Positions 53,650 through 64,000 of a DNA stretch of 64,000 nucleotides are shown here, piece after piece. A program made the position numbers and the translations under genes. The notes beneath the pieces were generated by a model. That model saw only the letters and a program-made list of their open reading frames with translations. It ran no database searches and was not told where the DNA came from. Source of the DNA: Gautieria morchelliformis (lineage: Eukaryota > Basidiomycota > Agaricomycetes > Gomphales > Gomphaceae); NCBI GenBank assembly GCA_015179125.1, contig WHVA01000275.1, forward strand, positions 84,346 through 148,345, read 5' to 3'. Positions within the stretch are counted from its first letter, which is position 1, and the number at the start of each line of letters is the position of its first letter.

Positions 53650-56352
53650 TCACACACTTTGTAGAATAGGTTTCTTAGTACTCTTCATTAAAAAAATTTT
53701 GTGTTGAATAATTACTATGGTCTTGGACAAAGCTACCCTAACGGTCCGCATGCGATGCCTTGCGACGCTGGTTGCGTTGGCAGCAGTCGCTTGACCGGCA
53801 ACTCTGAAAGACCATCTGAGGCACCAAACACATTCTTCCCTTGTAGGATAGAGAGCACTTACACTATGAGTATTTGCTGTTGCTGGCACAGCTAGTGCAC
53901 GCAACTCAGGCACAGTGAATTGGCGGGTCATCTGCCTAACACCTATAGCGAGCCTTGACCACACATCTTCAAGCTTGGATAGGTCAGCGAGATCAGTTTC
54001 AGAGAGTGGGAAAATTTGGGTCTGATGTGCATCATCTAGAAGTGTAACTATTATGTGAGATTTGGGAAGGTTGATGTGCACAAAGTGCTTGATCTTATCA
54101 AGCACTTGGTGACGGACACCTTTGGTGGCAGTGGTACTTGACCCCTCGTGCTGAATAGGAAAACATAAATATATACCATTTAGATCGTTAGCCCAATTTG
54201 TTTTACTCACTTCATCTGTGTTTTTGGTGTGGGAGTCACCATCCGATTCTGAGCTGTCGATGTCAGACTCAGAATATTTTTGGTAGAGGGTACTGGAATC
54301 TGTTTGCAAAAACTGGTAGTGCACATTTGCGGTTAGGATCGAACAATGTTTGGCCAATATATAACTTGGCATGATAGAGCTCTTGGTTGCGAGCCTGAAT
54401 GGCTGCAATGCTAGATTACATATATAATATAGAATTCTGAATATAGAAGAGAAATACTAACCTGGCACCATCATTGAACTGAGCTAGTCCTACCTGCCAG
54501 ACGTGCTCATGAAGTGGAATGCTTGGGAAGTGTTGCATGTTGTGACAAACGCAATTATTTCACTCCAAATCATTTATATATAAAAGGAAGCTAATAAAGA
54601 AAGAAAAGAAAAACAAAAGAAAAATCAAAAGAAACAAAAATTATATTCATGATAGATGTCGGCGCAGACGACAATCACACGAAATTTATGTCATGCTATA
54701 TTACTCACAAATTGGGTGATATACAGGAGTTCGAGCGTCGACCACGTGCGGTCAATCAGGGATGGCGCGCCTATCGGGTGATGGCATCGGCCATGATGTC
54801 GACAGGCGCCAGGCCATAGGCACCGAGGGGTGCGGGCACCAAACACCGCAGAAAATAATAGACTGCGCAGGGGTATGAGATACTGTGGAGCAACCTGAGA
54901 AAGTCACCTGCAGTATACATATTCAATCAGCTGCCCCATCTCCAAGACCAGCATATATGCTGGGAAGGGTAGACTCAGATCCATTTTTCTATTCTAATAC
55001 CATGACACGTCTGACTGATTACTATCTTAACATCATGTGGACAGGGGCTTTGTATACTAGGTACAGATCTCTATTTCAAGGCCCAGACAATCCTAACACC
55101 ATCCCCATCACCCCATGACCTTATGACTATAAATTAGTCACCCCTTAGTTACAAAGTAGTTTTTCGACCCATCCATCCAATATCTTGAACACTAGTAGTT
55201 ACTATCAATATAGTATAAATAGCTAGTACACATGTATGAACGAGATCATCCAGAATCGATTATTCTGCCTCCTGAAATTGCTGTAGTCTTGTTTGATAGC
55301 TACAGAGCTCAGATCTTGATAGTTTATTCCAAATCTTCCTTGAGAGTCTACTATCACTGTTTACTCTATACTACCTTAAAAGCGAACACTTTTGATTTGA
55401 CTATCCCTTGGATCGACACCGTTCTTCTGTCGACGTGGTCATGTGACCCTCATTCATCAGTGCTGGACGCGCCTTGAAAGGCTTAGTCAGCGCACAGAAG
55501 AAGGACGAACACAGTGGTTTCAATCACTGAGCAATAGAATTCCACTTGTTAAAGGCACCAATTGATATCTTAATCTAAAATTGCATTACTCTGTTACAAC
55601 ACCTGTCATTGTGCGACAGGAACCCGGTGATTTTTTGTACTTGAAAGTTAGAAGTAAAATATGTGACATATAAGTGAGCCAAACATGCTGTAAATCGTAA
55701 GGTCCCTGGCGCTGCCATTCTTTTTTATTTATGTCGAGTCCTTTGGCTCTACGTTGCTGACCATGTTTCAACTTGTATGCATCAGTACTTGATCCGGATT
55801 GGCTTTTGTTTGTGTTAAAAAGGTTTATATTCCAGAGCTATAAACTATCCCCACCACTGTAGTAAGATGCGAGCGTCCTTCTTAGTTCCATTTCCTCCAC
55901 GAGTGCTCCATCGTGTACTCCATCCATTCCCTAAATCCCCCAGGTTGTGCAGGTCTAGGCTTTGTTCTTGTAGTAGCTTCAATGCGGCCTGTTGTGAGTG
56001 TACCTCCTCCGAAAAAAGTTGAAACATGTGAACTCGAGCATCATATTGTTGCCGGATCTCTTCTTCTTGCCCTGTATCCACAAAGAGCATGTTGATATCA
56101 ACCTGCAGCATTTGATAACAATTAGATGATGTCCAAAAATGTACTAATCAAAGAACTTACTTTTACTTCACCTCCCCGCTGGATGATTGGTCTGCATGGT
56201 ACAGGTGGGATTTTGTTTGGCCAGCGGTCTGCGCCTGGGAGCATGGAGAGGCGAGGGGAGCAGTAACGACCAGGAGAAGTAGTGAGGAAGGATGGAATGA
56301 ACTCAAAGATGTCCCACCGACGGCGTTTTGGTTTGTGAGCGTGACACATCAT
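53650..56352 (-). pseudogene. Orphan multi-exon gene split by a family-X LTR
   Basis: Exon 1 starts at ATG 56352 (MMCHAHKPKRRRWDIFEFIP). A 58-bp intron (56160-56103) leads to VDINMLFVDTGQEEEIRQQY and a helical segment FSEEVHSQQAALKLLQEQSL. Further coding (LKHGQQRRAKGLDINKKEW) precedes 55580. Beyond the LTR the frame resumes VMQHFPSIPLHEHVWQVGLA, an intron, then AAIQARNQELYHAKLYIGQT. After one shift near 54290 an acidic YSESDIDSSESDGDS region follows, and the C-terminus DLADLSKLEDVWSRLAIGVR. The LTR sits with duplicated TTGCA, so the break is one insertion plus decay. Family unknown. Confidence 0.45.
54538..55580 (+). mobile_element. Solo LTR-like element, family X (1043 bp), target duplication TTGCA
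   Basis: It starts TGTTGTGACAAACGC and ends TTAATCTAAAA, with TTGCA at 54533-54537 and 55581-55585. It is full-length similar to 37377-38441. It carries a frame at 55232-55477 starting MYERDHPESIILPPE and a 38-codon frame with MTRLTDYYLNIMWTGALY, both also open in the other copy. Confidence 0.8.
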
Positions 56353-56678
56353 CGGACTCTCTAGCTATGCCATTGTCAACTTTCAATGGTCATTGAGTGG
56401 AATACATACAGTGCTGTTCAAAAACTGGTGTATTGCTCCACTCCCCCCAAACCCAAGCAAAGTCCAATGATTGAGGCTTGTACGCTTGCGATGGCTTTCT
56501 CCCAAAGGGAATGCATGGAACTGCAGATGTCATGTGTCATGCCGGGTGTGGCGAAAGCTTCGACCAAATACCTGGTGATTCCGAAAGCCTGGCTTGATCC
56601 GCATCTGACCAAGCTCATTGTTAGGCCATCAGACCCCTAAAACCCCTGCTGAGGTAAGGTGACGTGCGTCTACCCTAA
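56353..56678. other. Short stretch between orphan gene and Helitron-type end
   Basis: A plus-strand frame (56386-56640, 84 codons, ending LTKLIVRPSDP) is open but has no recognised motif. It may be part of a gene cut by the Helitron at 56679. Confidence 0.3.
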
Positions 56679-57280
56679 CTAGGTGGGTACGGGTGTAGGT
56701 CAAGTGCCTTGGTAAGGTCCAATGCATCAGGAAGGTCAAGTGAATCAATAAGGTCAAGTGCATTGGGGTAAATAGGATCATACAAAATATATCCCTGTTC
56801 ATATAGTATCATGAATCATGTATGCACCTATGGAACAACCGAACATGCAGAGCTCTCTCTTGACCTCTGGGATGGCCCTCACAGCGACTCTAGACATGAA
56901 AGTGGTAATGGTCTTGACTTGATCATCAGAGATTATAAGACTGCGCCTATTGTTATAATCCACAGGTTTCAAAGCTTGTGCATTGTGAAATAGATCCAAT
57001 AGTGATCTTGTGGATCCTGAATTTTGACAATGTGGTTATATTGATGTGCCAGCTGATCCTCCGGCGACACTCTCACAGAACCAGAAACAATACCAAAATC
57101 AAAAATGGGGGAAGACCCAAAGTGCAGTTGGATAGCATGTCCTCACACATAATGTGTCCTCACACGTAACATATCCTCACAGGTAGTGTGTCGCCACATG
57201 TAACCTGTCCCCACAGGTAGCGTGTCCCCACAGGTAGCATGGCCTCACAGGTAGCATGCCCCCACACGTAACGTTTCCCC
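56679..57280 (-). mobile_element. Non-autonomous Helitron-type unit, shortened copy
   Basis: CTAG at 56682-56679 is next to T on the minus strand. The subterminal repeats GGTCAAGTGCATTGGGGTAA match the other copies, but the hairpin is eroded (GTACGGGTGTAGG). Inside are the conserved minus-strand coding scrap (56.8-57.1 kb) and a 150-bp stretch of the same minisatellite (57130-57280). It is much shorter than the 48.6 kb copy. Confidence 0.6.
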
Positions 57281-57282
57281 AC

Positions 57283-57372
57283 TGATGGTTCATCACTGGC
57301 CCCATCATCTTCCCGACACAACCCCTTTATGTGTTCGTATGGCTAGAATGCATTCGTGGGGGATTTTGTGGA
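57283..57372 (+). mobile_element. Family-1 LTR fragment
   Basis: GATGGTTCATCACTGGCCCC through GAATGCATTCGTGGG matches about 640-715 of the first solo LTR. Confidence 0.65.
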
Positions 57373-57580
57373 CACAGGTTATATAAGAATGGGCCATGCA
57401 AACAGCTCAAATCCACTTCTAATACCACTTAAAAGACTGTGGCTTTGCCTGACAGATATGAGCCTCACCCACTCCCCCTTGCGAGTGCACGTGCCCCTCC
57501 CCAAACCCTTCCTTAAATCTCTGCTCTGATCTTATATATTTGTAGCTTCCTTAAATTAGCAAGTGACTTAATGTTCCAGA

Positions 57581-58152
57581 CACCGGAGACATGACAAAAT
57601 TTCCTGACTTTGGAAATCTACTGGAAATCCTAAGGATATTCCATGTTTCTCCAAAATTTCCCAGTTCAGGAAATTGGTTAAAAATTTAATGTTTGGTCAG
57701 AGCTTTTTGGCTTCAGGAAATCCTTCAATTGTAAGATTATCACCTCAAAATCTTCAAGAAACTCTCAGTAAACATTGAATTTCCTCCGCTATGAAACTAA
57801 TTATTTATTAAGCTTTCCTCAGTTTTGGAAATTCTATGAAAATATTAGCTTCCTGAACATTTGACAGGGAAACTTTGTGGAAATCAGTGTTTCTATAGAA
57901 TTTCATAACTGGGGAAACTTTACTAAAAATTTAGTTTCATGAAAGAGGAAATTCAATGTTTCCTGAGCGTTTCTTGAAGATTTGTAGATACTAAATTTAC
58001 AATTTCTGAAGGATTTCCAGCAACCAAAAAACTCTGACCAAACATTAAATTTTCATCCAATTTTCTGAATTGGGAAATTTTGAAGAAATATGGAATATAC
58101 TTAGGATTTCCAGTAGATTTCCAAAATCAGGAAATTTTGCCATGTCTCCAGT
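57581..58152. mobile_element. Foldback MITE (572 bp), CACTG-type ends, duplication AGA
   Basis: The left end is CACCGGAGACATGACAAAAT and the right end ATTTTGCCATGTCTCCAGTG. The two arms are imperfect inverted copies over nearly the whole length. AGA lies at 57578-57580 and 58153-58155. Partial copies are at 27397-27676 and about 58307-58430. Confidence 0.8.
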
Positions 58153-58306
58153 GAGATTTATATTGGCAGCAAGCAACCACCAAGTTACCAGCCAACATAT
58201 TGAACCATATGACTATCCCTGACTGTCACTGAAGGAGAGGGAGGGCTGTATGAACACGAATAACTGTGCTTGTGGTTTTGCAGAGGAAATTGTATTAATT
58301 CTATTA

Positions 58307-58430
58307 TGGCAAAATTTCCTGACTTTGAAAATCAACTCGAAATTCTGAGGATATTCCAAATTTCTTCAAAATTCCTAGTTCAGGAAAATTTAATGTCTTG
58401 TCAAAGTTTTTTGGCTGCAGGAAAGGATGG
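58307..58430. mobile_element. CACTG foldback MITE, left-arm fragment
   Basis: ATGGCAAAATTTCCTGACTT and the following ~110 bp match the left arm of the 57581 element. The outer CACTGGAG is missing. Confidence 0.6.
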
Positions 58431-61400
58431 CAATCAATTTTTGGCCTTTCAGGGCCTTCTCCTCATGTGCAGGCATCTGTTGAGGTGAACGCAGTAAGGA
58501 ATGCAATGATTTTGCACATTGCCGGGTATGGGATCATATTAGGTTTTATTCCTTGAGTCGTTCCCTTGCTATGTCAGGCTTGGCAGGTGACACACCTTAT
58601 GGGATTGGTTCCACCCTCAGTGTGTTGCCACGATAGGGGTGGGTGTTATATATAATGACGGAACAATGTGCAAGGAAAGTCCACCTCACTCCCTGTGCTT
58701 TCCCATCTTGCTGCTTGAACACATTACCCCGCTTCCCTCCCTCTGCTCCCCCATCTTACTGCTTGAACAGGTTGAAGTTGTCTCCCTGTCATGAATGTCT
58801 TTTACACCACACATAAGTCGTGCATCATAACTTGGTTTGACAGATCACTGTCTGATGGTATCTATCTGTTTCAATTAATGTGATGGAATCATCGGTATCA
58901 AATGATTTAAAGTTGATAAATAATTCGGATATTAAAGGTTGTTGTGATGGCATTCCATTGTGGATGACTTTCAATAACAAACATCATATTCTGTCTCTGA
59001 TATCTGCACGTAAAAAGGCCTTACTTGCCTCCTTGCGTAAAGTTCATCCTCATACCCCGTATGAGCGGTGTTCTATGGAGCACCTGCTGGTTATTCTGAT
59101 CAGTGTCTACCAGCAAGTGAAGGCACAATGGAAACAGCAGAGAGGAAAGGGGAGGGAGGTCTGTGTCTGAGAATGGGAGAGGAAAGGGCCCGGTAAAGGG
59201 GCAGAGGGTGTGAGGTCAGGCACAGACTACAGTCGCCCATGACTGCAAAGCTGGTCAAAGCTCAGAGGGAGGTTTGGGTAAGGAGACGGGTAATTATAAT
59301 CACTGTCAACATTTCGGGAATTGTTCTAATGGAGACTTACTTCACCAGATTTACATGCTTTTCCTCCACAGAAGAGAGGTTGACATGTTTCTGGAACAGT
59401 CAAAAAAAAGAGGTTGTTGTTGCCGTGTACCAAAAATTACACGATGGGGAGATCCTCCATGGCTGTACTGAATACAGACATATGTTCATAGGTGATAACA
59501 GCAACTGTGTACCGGCCGCTACCTCCATTTACCCTTTTCTTAACAGGGTTGTTGGTTCATCTTTCAGATTCACGATCATAATTCTTGCTTTCAGCCGTGT
59601 CATGAATCCAGACAAGTGGGCTCAAAAACCAACCTTTCCAAGTTGTTCTCCTTTGTTCCTTCACAATGAAATCCGCAAACTCAAGGTCTTATTGAATTGG
59701 AAGAACTCAGTCTCATGAGACTGAGTTCCGGCTTCCAAAGGTTCGCGGTGCCACAGCAGAAATACCTGGTATCATTTATGATACAAGGACAATCCGCAAG
59801 ATAATTCCACCCAAGAAATTATCATCCCTGTCTGACATATGCCGACAAATGCAAAACACCCTAAGCGGTCACTATACATTGTAGAAAGTGAGCTGATCAG
59901 TGAAATACCATTCACATTCTTCCAGAACATCCCTTGCTTATTTCACTGTACATGGAACAGATGCACCGCACGAGTACATGTGAGTGGTCAGATATGTTAC
60001 ATATTAATGACGTATGTATCGACAATGGTACCAGTGAAGCATGTCAATAATTCTACATATGCAGGACACCATCAACCAGAATTTACAAAGTAAGAGAACA
60101 TGCGTCGAAAAGGTGGGAATCATCGAAGACACCATATGTAAAGTCACAGTACCATGCAGGTTGTAGAGTACTTGTGTATATCCCAGGTACAGAGTTTTCT
60201 TGGTTTGTTCACCAAAATAAGGCGTCCACAAGGGTGAGGTTTGGCCCTTGAGCGGATCTCACCCAAGGCAGGACCTTAGAGTACTTTGAATAGCTGGTGG
60301 ACACTCAATGCCATCCCAAGTGGACTCCCCCTAATGTTTGAGAGCTCCTTTGTTTTTCCTTTCATGTCTTCCAATGGAGACTTCAAATGAATTACTATTA
60401 AGTGTAGAAAGAGAGACGAAAAAGAGTTTCTTAATGTAATCTGAAGCCTCATTACTAACTGCCCACTTTAAATTCCACAAGGAGAGAGTCGGGGACTGGG
60501 TTGGCAGTCGCCGCTGCTACTATTTGTATTATGTTTGACTTAGATACACATGTCTGTGGACCTACAGTGACTCCCATGTGGACGGTGGAGTGCAGGAGCT
60601 GAGCTACAGGCTGAGTCTGAACAGGGGTAGTACAGATGCCTTGTAACCGGTGCTAGATCTACAGAGCTACTACCCTGGGCACATCCCCATAGCACAGAGT
60701 GCACTGCTGCATGTGGTGATACAGAGGTATTCCATCCACTCAATACCTGTGCTAACTACAAAACAACAAACCAAAACAACAAGACCTTTGGAAGTACTTC
60801 TATAAAATAGGCAAGGTGGGCTTGCCAATGCCTCATGTGCAAAAGATCGAACAAGCCAGTACATAAAAAACATGGGGAGGTTCAAGAAGTCCTATGGTGA
60901 CTTAACCCTAATGCATGGGGCAGGACAAAAGAGAAGAGAGTGATGGAGAGGGACAAGGGCACACACAGAGTAGGATAATGCTCAACTTTGCTCACATAGG
61001 CACGGGAATGCTCAGGGCCTTGCCCAAAGAGCTTAAGCAGGGACTGGGGTCAAAGGAGGGAACAAATACAGCAGGTGTGGGGCGGGGATATGTAATAGAC
61101 AAGACACACAACTATTTGATATGAACATGAAATGACAGGGAGGTGGAATATTGAAGAGGAAGACAAGTTAACACACTTTGGGGTCTGCATGTGTCCTATC
61201 TTGCACTACCTCTTGGCCCAAGGTTTGACCCTATGTGAAGGCGGGTGGTCTTGCCACGAATGCTTCCAACCATACATACAAGCACCAGTGTTTCCCCAGA
61301 GGTGATGATCAGAATAGTTGTGTATTATGGCAATTCATCAGGGATGACCAGTTGTAGCTGGAGGCGGGAGTGATGGCAGATGAGGCAAATGGTGATGTTG

Positions 61401-61921
61401 CTTGGCGAACACATGAATCAGCATATGCGGGTATTGGGAGGAGGTAATTGGGATAGTACATGTTGGGACCTGCTGATAGTCTTGTCCTGTGCTACTCCTT
61501 ACCCCTCAGACTTGATACTAAATGAAATGTTAGCAGGGTACTGGGAAAACACTGACAAGATTTAAGAGTAATAGTACATATATGTTTGAATAGGTATATG
61601 GTTCAGGCTTCAGTATGAGGTCAAATCAAGAAAGTGGTTGGAATGTGAAGTGGAGAATGTGCAAGGTATATGTGTACTGAGATAATAGTTTCACAGTGTG
61701 CATGTCTCAGAAATCCAGTTTATATGGGACATGGTGAGTTTGATTGACTGGGGAATAACAGTGTACATGAAAGCTATTTAACTGAATGCAAAGCAAGCAG
61801 GATTGGTTTACATGTTCTGGGTCATGTGGTGAGGTGAGTGTGGCTCAAGATCTGAGGATTGTGAGCCACATCAGGTTACTAACTACTGTGATAGTTGCAT
61901 ATCCATGTGGTCTGACATTAG
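58431..61921. other. Low-information stretch with two weak ORFs
   Basis: No recognised family. Two plus-strand frames are longest: 58880-59170 (listed separately) and 59239-59718. A coding-like scrap reads LPKVRGATAEIPGIIYDTRT near 59750. The remainder (60-61.9 kb) shows only short frames. Confidence 0.4.
58880..59170 (+). CDS. Hypothetical 96-aa ORF
   Basis: ATG-initiated, with IPLWMTFNNKHHILSLISAR and MEHLLVILISVYQQVKAQWK, ending in a basic Gly-rich tail. The residue mix looks protein-like, but no family or splice partner was found. Confidence 0.22.
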   Translation: MMESSVSNDLKLINNSDIKGCCDGIPLWMTFNNKHHILSLISARKKALLASLRKVHPHTPYERCSMEHLLVILISVYQQVKAQWKQQRGKGREVCV

Positions 61922-62060
61922 AGGATGTTCAGATTGACAATAATGTACATTCTTCTAGGATATATTAGGTCTCACTTAAAATATCAACCTTAACTGAATT
62001 CATAGTCCATCATTTTGAACAACTTATATATTGTGGATATCCTAAAATTTTTGGAATGAT
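61922..62060 (+). repeat. Dispersed repeat, copy 2
   Basis: Matches 3628-3780 in the same orientation from GGATGTTCAGATTGACAATA to TTGTGGATATCCTAAAATTT. Confidence 0.6.
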
Positions 62061-62453
62061 CTGATATTTTAAAAAATATTCGCAATCACGAATGCACATC
62101 CCACACATCTTTCCCGCCTGACCAGTACACGTATCACCATAGCAAAGCCACCTCCCACACTTTGAAGGCTTCATGATGATCTCAGGCTGTATAAACGGCC
62201 GCTGTCAGCATTGCGAATAACCTGTGGAAGAGGAACGAGAAGTATCACTCAGGCCAATGAAAATATTCCATCCAAGAAGAAACACATGCTCAGGGTACCC
62301 TTGCTTCACCACTGACTGTGGTTCCTTATGTGCCTCTGCCACCTGTGTGTTCGCACAGCCCTTCCAACGTGGTGCAGGAGGTTGTTTGGCCGGCATTATT
62401 TCTATTGAAGGACTCTGAGCAGGTTCAGGGATATGTTGCTGAGAATTACCTGT

Positions 62454-63076
62454 TCAGGCCTTCTTTGGTGTCGGTGCATTGTCACCATCCTCATCAGAGG
62501 AAAGGTACATTGGCTGCAGCTTCATCTGCACAGGCAGCTCAATGCCTTGAGGCTTGGGCAATTCTTGCGGGAGTGCTGTTGGCTGCGAAGCAGGGATAGG
62601 ACCTTCACCACAGCCCAGGATCATGTTAGCTTGTATATTGCATTGTGACACAGGTAACATACCTTCCGAGTCCTTCTCAGGGCTTTCCACCATGTCAAGA
62701 TCCATCGATGGGTGTCACCATGAGATTGGACAGTGGGCTGAGCTAGTGTCAACTTCCACAAACACCGGGTCTACTGTGAACACCAAACTCTCCAGCCACG
62801 CCTTTGCTTCCTTTATCTCTTTCACCAACTCGTCTGCTTCTGCTTGCCATTCGAATTCTGGGTTAACTACTGCCTCGACCCAGAGTGCCCTCTGAAGCTC
62901 AGCCTACACCACAGATATTAGCCAACAAACTACAAGCAGATAAATCTTACCTTAACTTCCACTGCATCAGCCACCCACTGCTCCATCTCCTCACGCATTT
63001 CTCCCTGAAAGTCAGGCCGAATATTCAGCACTGTCTGTGTTCGCTCAAGAAGCATTGTAAAGGTGGAAGTCGCCAT
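62454..63076 (-). pseudogene. Small spliced gene, unidentified, with in-frame TGA
   Basis: ATG at 63076-63074 begins MATSTFTMLLERTQTVLNIR and continues EMREEMEQWVADAVEVK. Intron 62950-62904 (47 bp). Exon 2 (62903-62663) encodes ALWVEAVVNPEFEWQAEADE and EIKEAKAWLESLVFTVDPVF, a helical acidic protein. A TGA at 62717-62715 sits before HPSMDLDMVESPEKDSE in the same frame; CGA->TGA would restore Arg. A possible third exon (62602-62454) ends SSDEDGDNAPTPKKA. The gene lies 200 bp left of a family-1 LTR. Function unknown. Confidence 0.5.
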
Positions 63077-63272
63077 AAGGGCTCTAATGCTTGGATGAGC
63101 CCCGTAGTGCCATGTTGCATGGCCTTATAAGCAGGGGACTACAAGTGCACAGACCACACGACAACATAGGGCACAGACCAGGGAGATCTCATGCGGACCA
63201 ATTACATCCTTGCGGCTTTCTCCTCACATTAGAACTCTACGTCGTTGGACTCCGAAGCTAGGAGGGGGGTGC

Positions 63273-64000
63273 TGTCATGACCTGTTTATTCTTGTATCAA
63301 GTTGTCTCCATTTTCCCTTTCATCCCCCCATCCCTATGTTAGCTCCGTTCACCCTTTGCCAAATTCGCCAAATGACCATTCGCTACTTGCATCATTTGTC
63401 AGTAGTCACGCCATCAAACATGATCGACATCCTCTAACCGGTGTGATGGTCCATCACTGGCCCCATCACCTTCCTGATTCCACCCCCTTTGGATGTTCCT
63501 ATGTCCAGCATGCATTCGCAGGATGTCCTACCCATAGATCATGCAGGATCAACCCGTTAGACCCAAGAGTCTGTGCAGGGTAAGATGTACGCAGGTCTCA
63601 AGGTATGCTTCCTTACATAGGTACCTTTGTCCTCTTCCCCCCTGTCATTTCATGTTCGCAGTTCTCCTTAGTTCTATTGTATATGTGTTTCATCTATTTG
63701 TATCCTGACTGTGCACCCCTATGCAACCCTGACTCACGACATCCTCTTTCCTATTTGCTGTTATCATATGAGTATTCAGTACAAGTAGCTTACATTCACA
63801 TATATATTCTGCAGTTCAATTATCATACATCTGGTGCATCAACTACACTGTGACCATCGTCTTAAGCCCTCTTGTCTAGGCTACTACCTTTTAGCCAGGG
63901 CAGGGCTTCAGCACCACTGGTGAGTTTCCATACATCGCCTTCACCCCCTTGTGTCATTGGACCTTTGTCAGTGCTGTTGGTGAAGCGCTCCGAAGGAGTG
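63273..64000 (+). mobile_element. Family-1 LTR, probably a 3' LTR, cut by the window edge
   Basis: It starts TGTCATGACC right after the purine tract AGGAGGGGGGTGC, the layout of an internal-region/3'-LTR junction. It follows the first solo LTR closely to GGTGAAGCGCTCCGAAGGAG at the window end. Internal pol sequence to its left is at most a short scrap. Confidence 0.75.

Noticed and set aside
53650-56352. Known transposase family (Plavaka/KDZ) for the orphan minus-strand gene
   Set aside because: I could not point to any diagnostic motif, so no family is claimed.
59239-59718. 159-codon plus-strand ORF
   Set aside because: No recognisable composition or motif; overlapping frames equally open. 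Kept only as a note in the regional entry.

Overview
The window looks like a transposon-packed stretch of a basidiomycete (Agaricomycete) nuclear genome. The evidence is protein genes split by 45-70 bp GT-AG introns with CTAAC/CTGAC-like branch sites, a GSTFuA-like glutathione transferase, an F-box gene, an ammonium transporter, Helitron and chromodomain Ty3/gypsy protein types common in mushrooms, and two copies of a coiled-coil/Cys-cluster protein. I see no bacterial operons, rRNA or CRISPR. I cannot name the genus.

Host-like genes are few. An unidentified multi-exon gene lies at 5.4-6.2 kb (-). A freshly broken GST is at 7.27-8.22 kb (+). A two-exon orphan gene is at 20.0-20.9 kb (-). A complete 15-exon AMT/MEP ammonium transporter (489 aa) occupies 41.1-44.85 kb (-), with a two-exon F-box gene beside it at 46.8-48.2 kb (-). 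Two convergent multi-exon orphan genes fill 51.8-53.5 kb (+) and 53.65-56.35 kb (-), and a further small spliced gene lies at 62.45-63.08 kb (-).

Most of the rest is mobile DNA. A nearly complete chromodomain gypsy element (29361-35540) has both LTRs and a near-perfect 5-bp target duplication, and splits a coiled-coil gene. A 5'-truncated relative lies at 12861-15394 and abuts a Helitron Rep-domain remnant. A second chromovirus family is present as fragments (22.7, 26.4 and 36.4 kb), and copia remnants lie at 27.7 and 38.4-40.1 kb. Solo or truncated LTRs of three families are present; four copies have exact 5-bp target duplications (465-1452, 2675-3337, 37377-38441, 54538-55580). Three Helitron-type 3' ends (CTAG before T, two with an intact hairpin) mark a non-autonomous family that carries a 16-17 bp minisatellite. 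CACTG-ended foldback MITEs with 3-bp duplications lie at 8.5 and 57.6 kb. A ~0.95 kb minisatellite of 9/18-bp units at 10.6-11.6 kb leaves four of six frames open.

The elements have decayed recognisably. Where the two gypsy copies can be aligned, every in-frame stop that I compared in pol is CGA->TGA, a C-to-T change at CpG. The same change would explain stops in the Helitron and the 62.7 kb gene. This suggests CpG methylation and deamination of repeats and of genes near them. All coordinates, splice sites and comparisons were read by eye; no database search was run.
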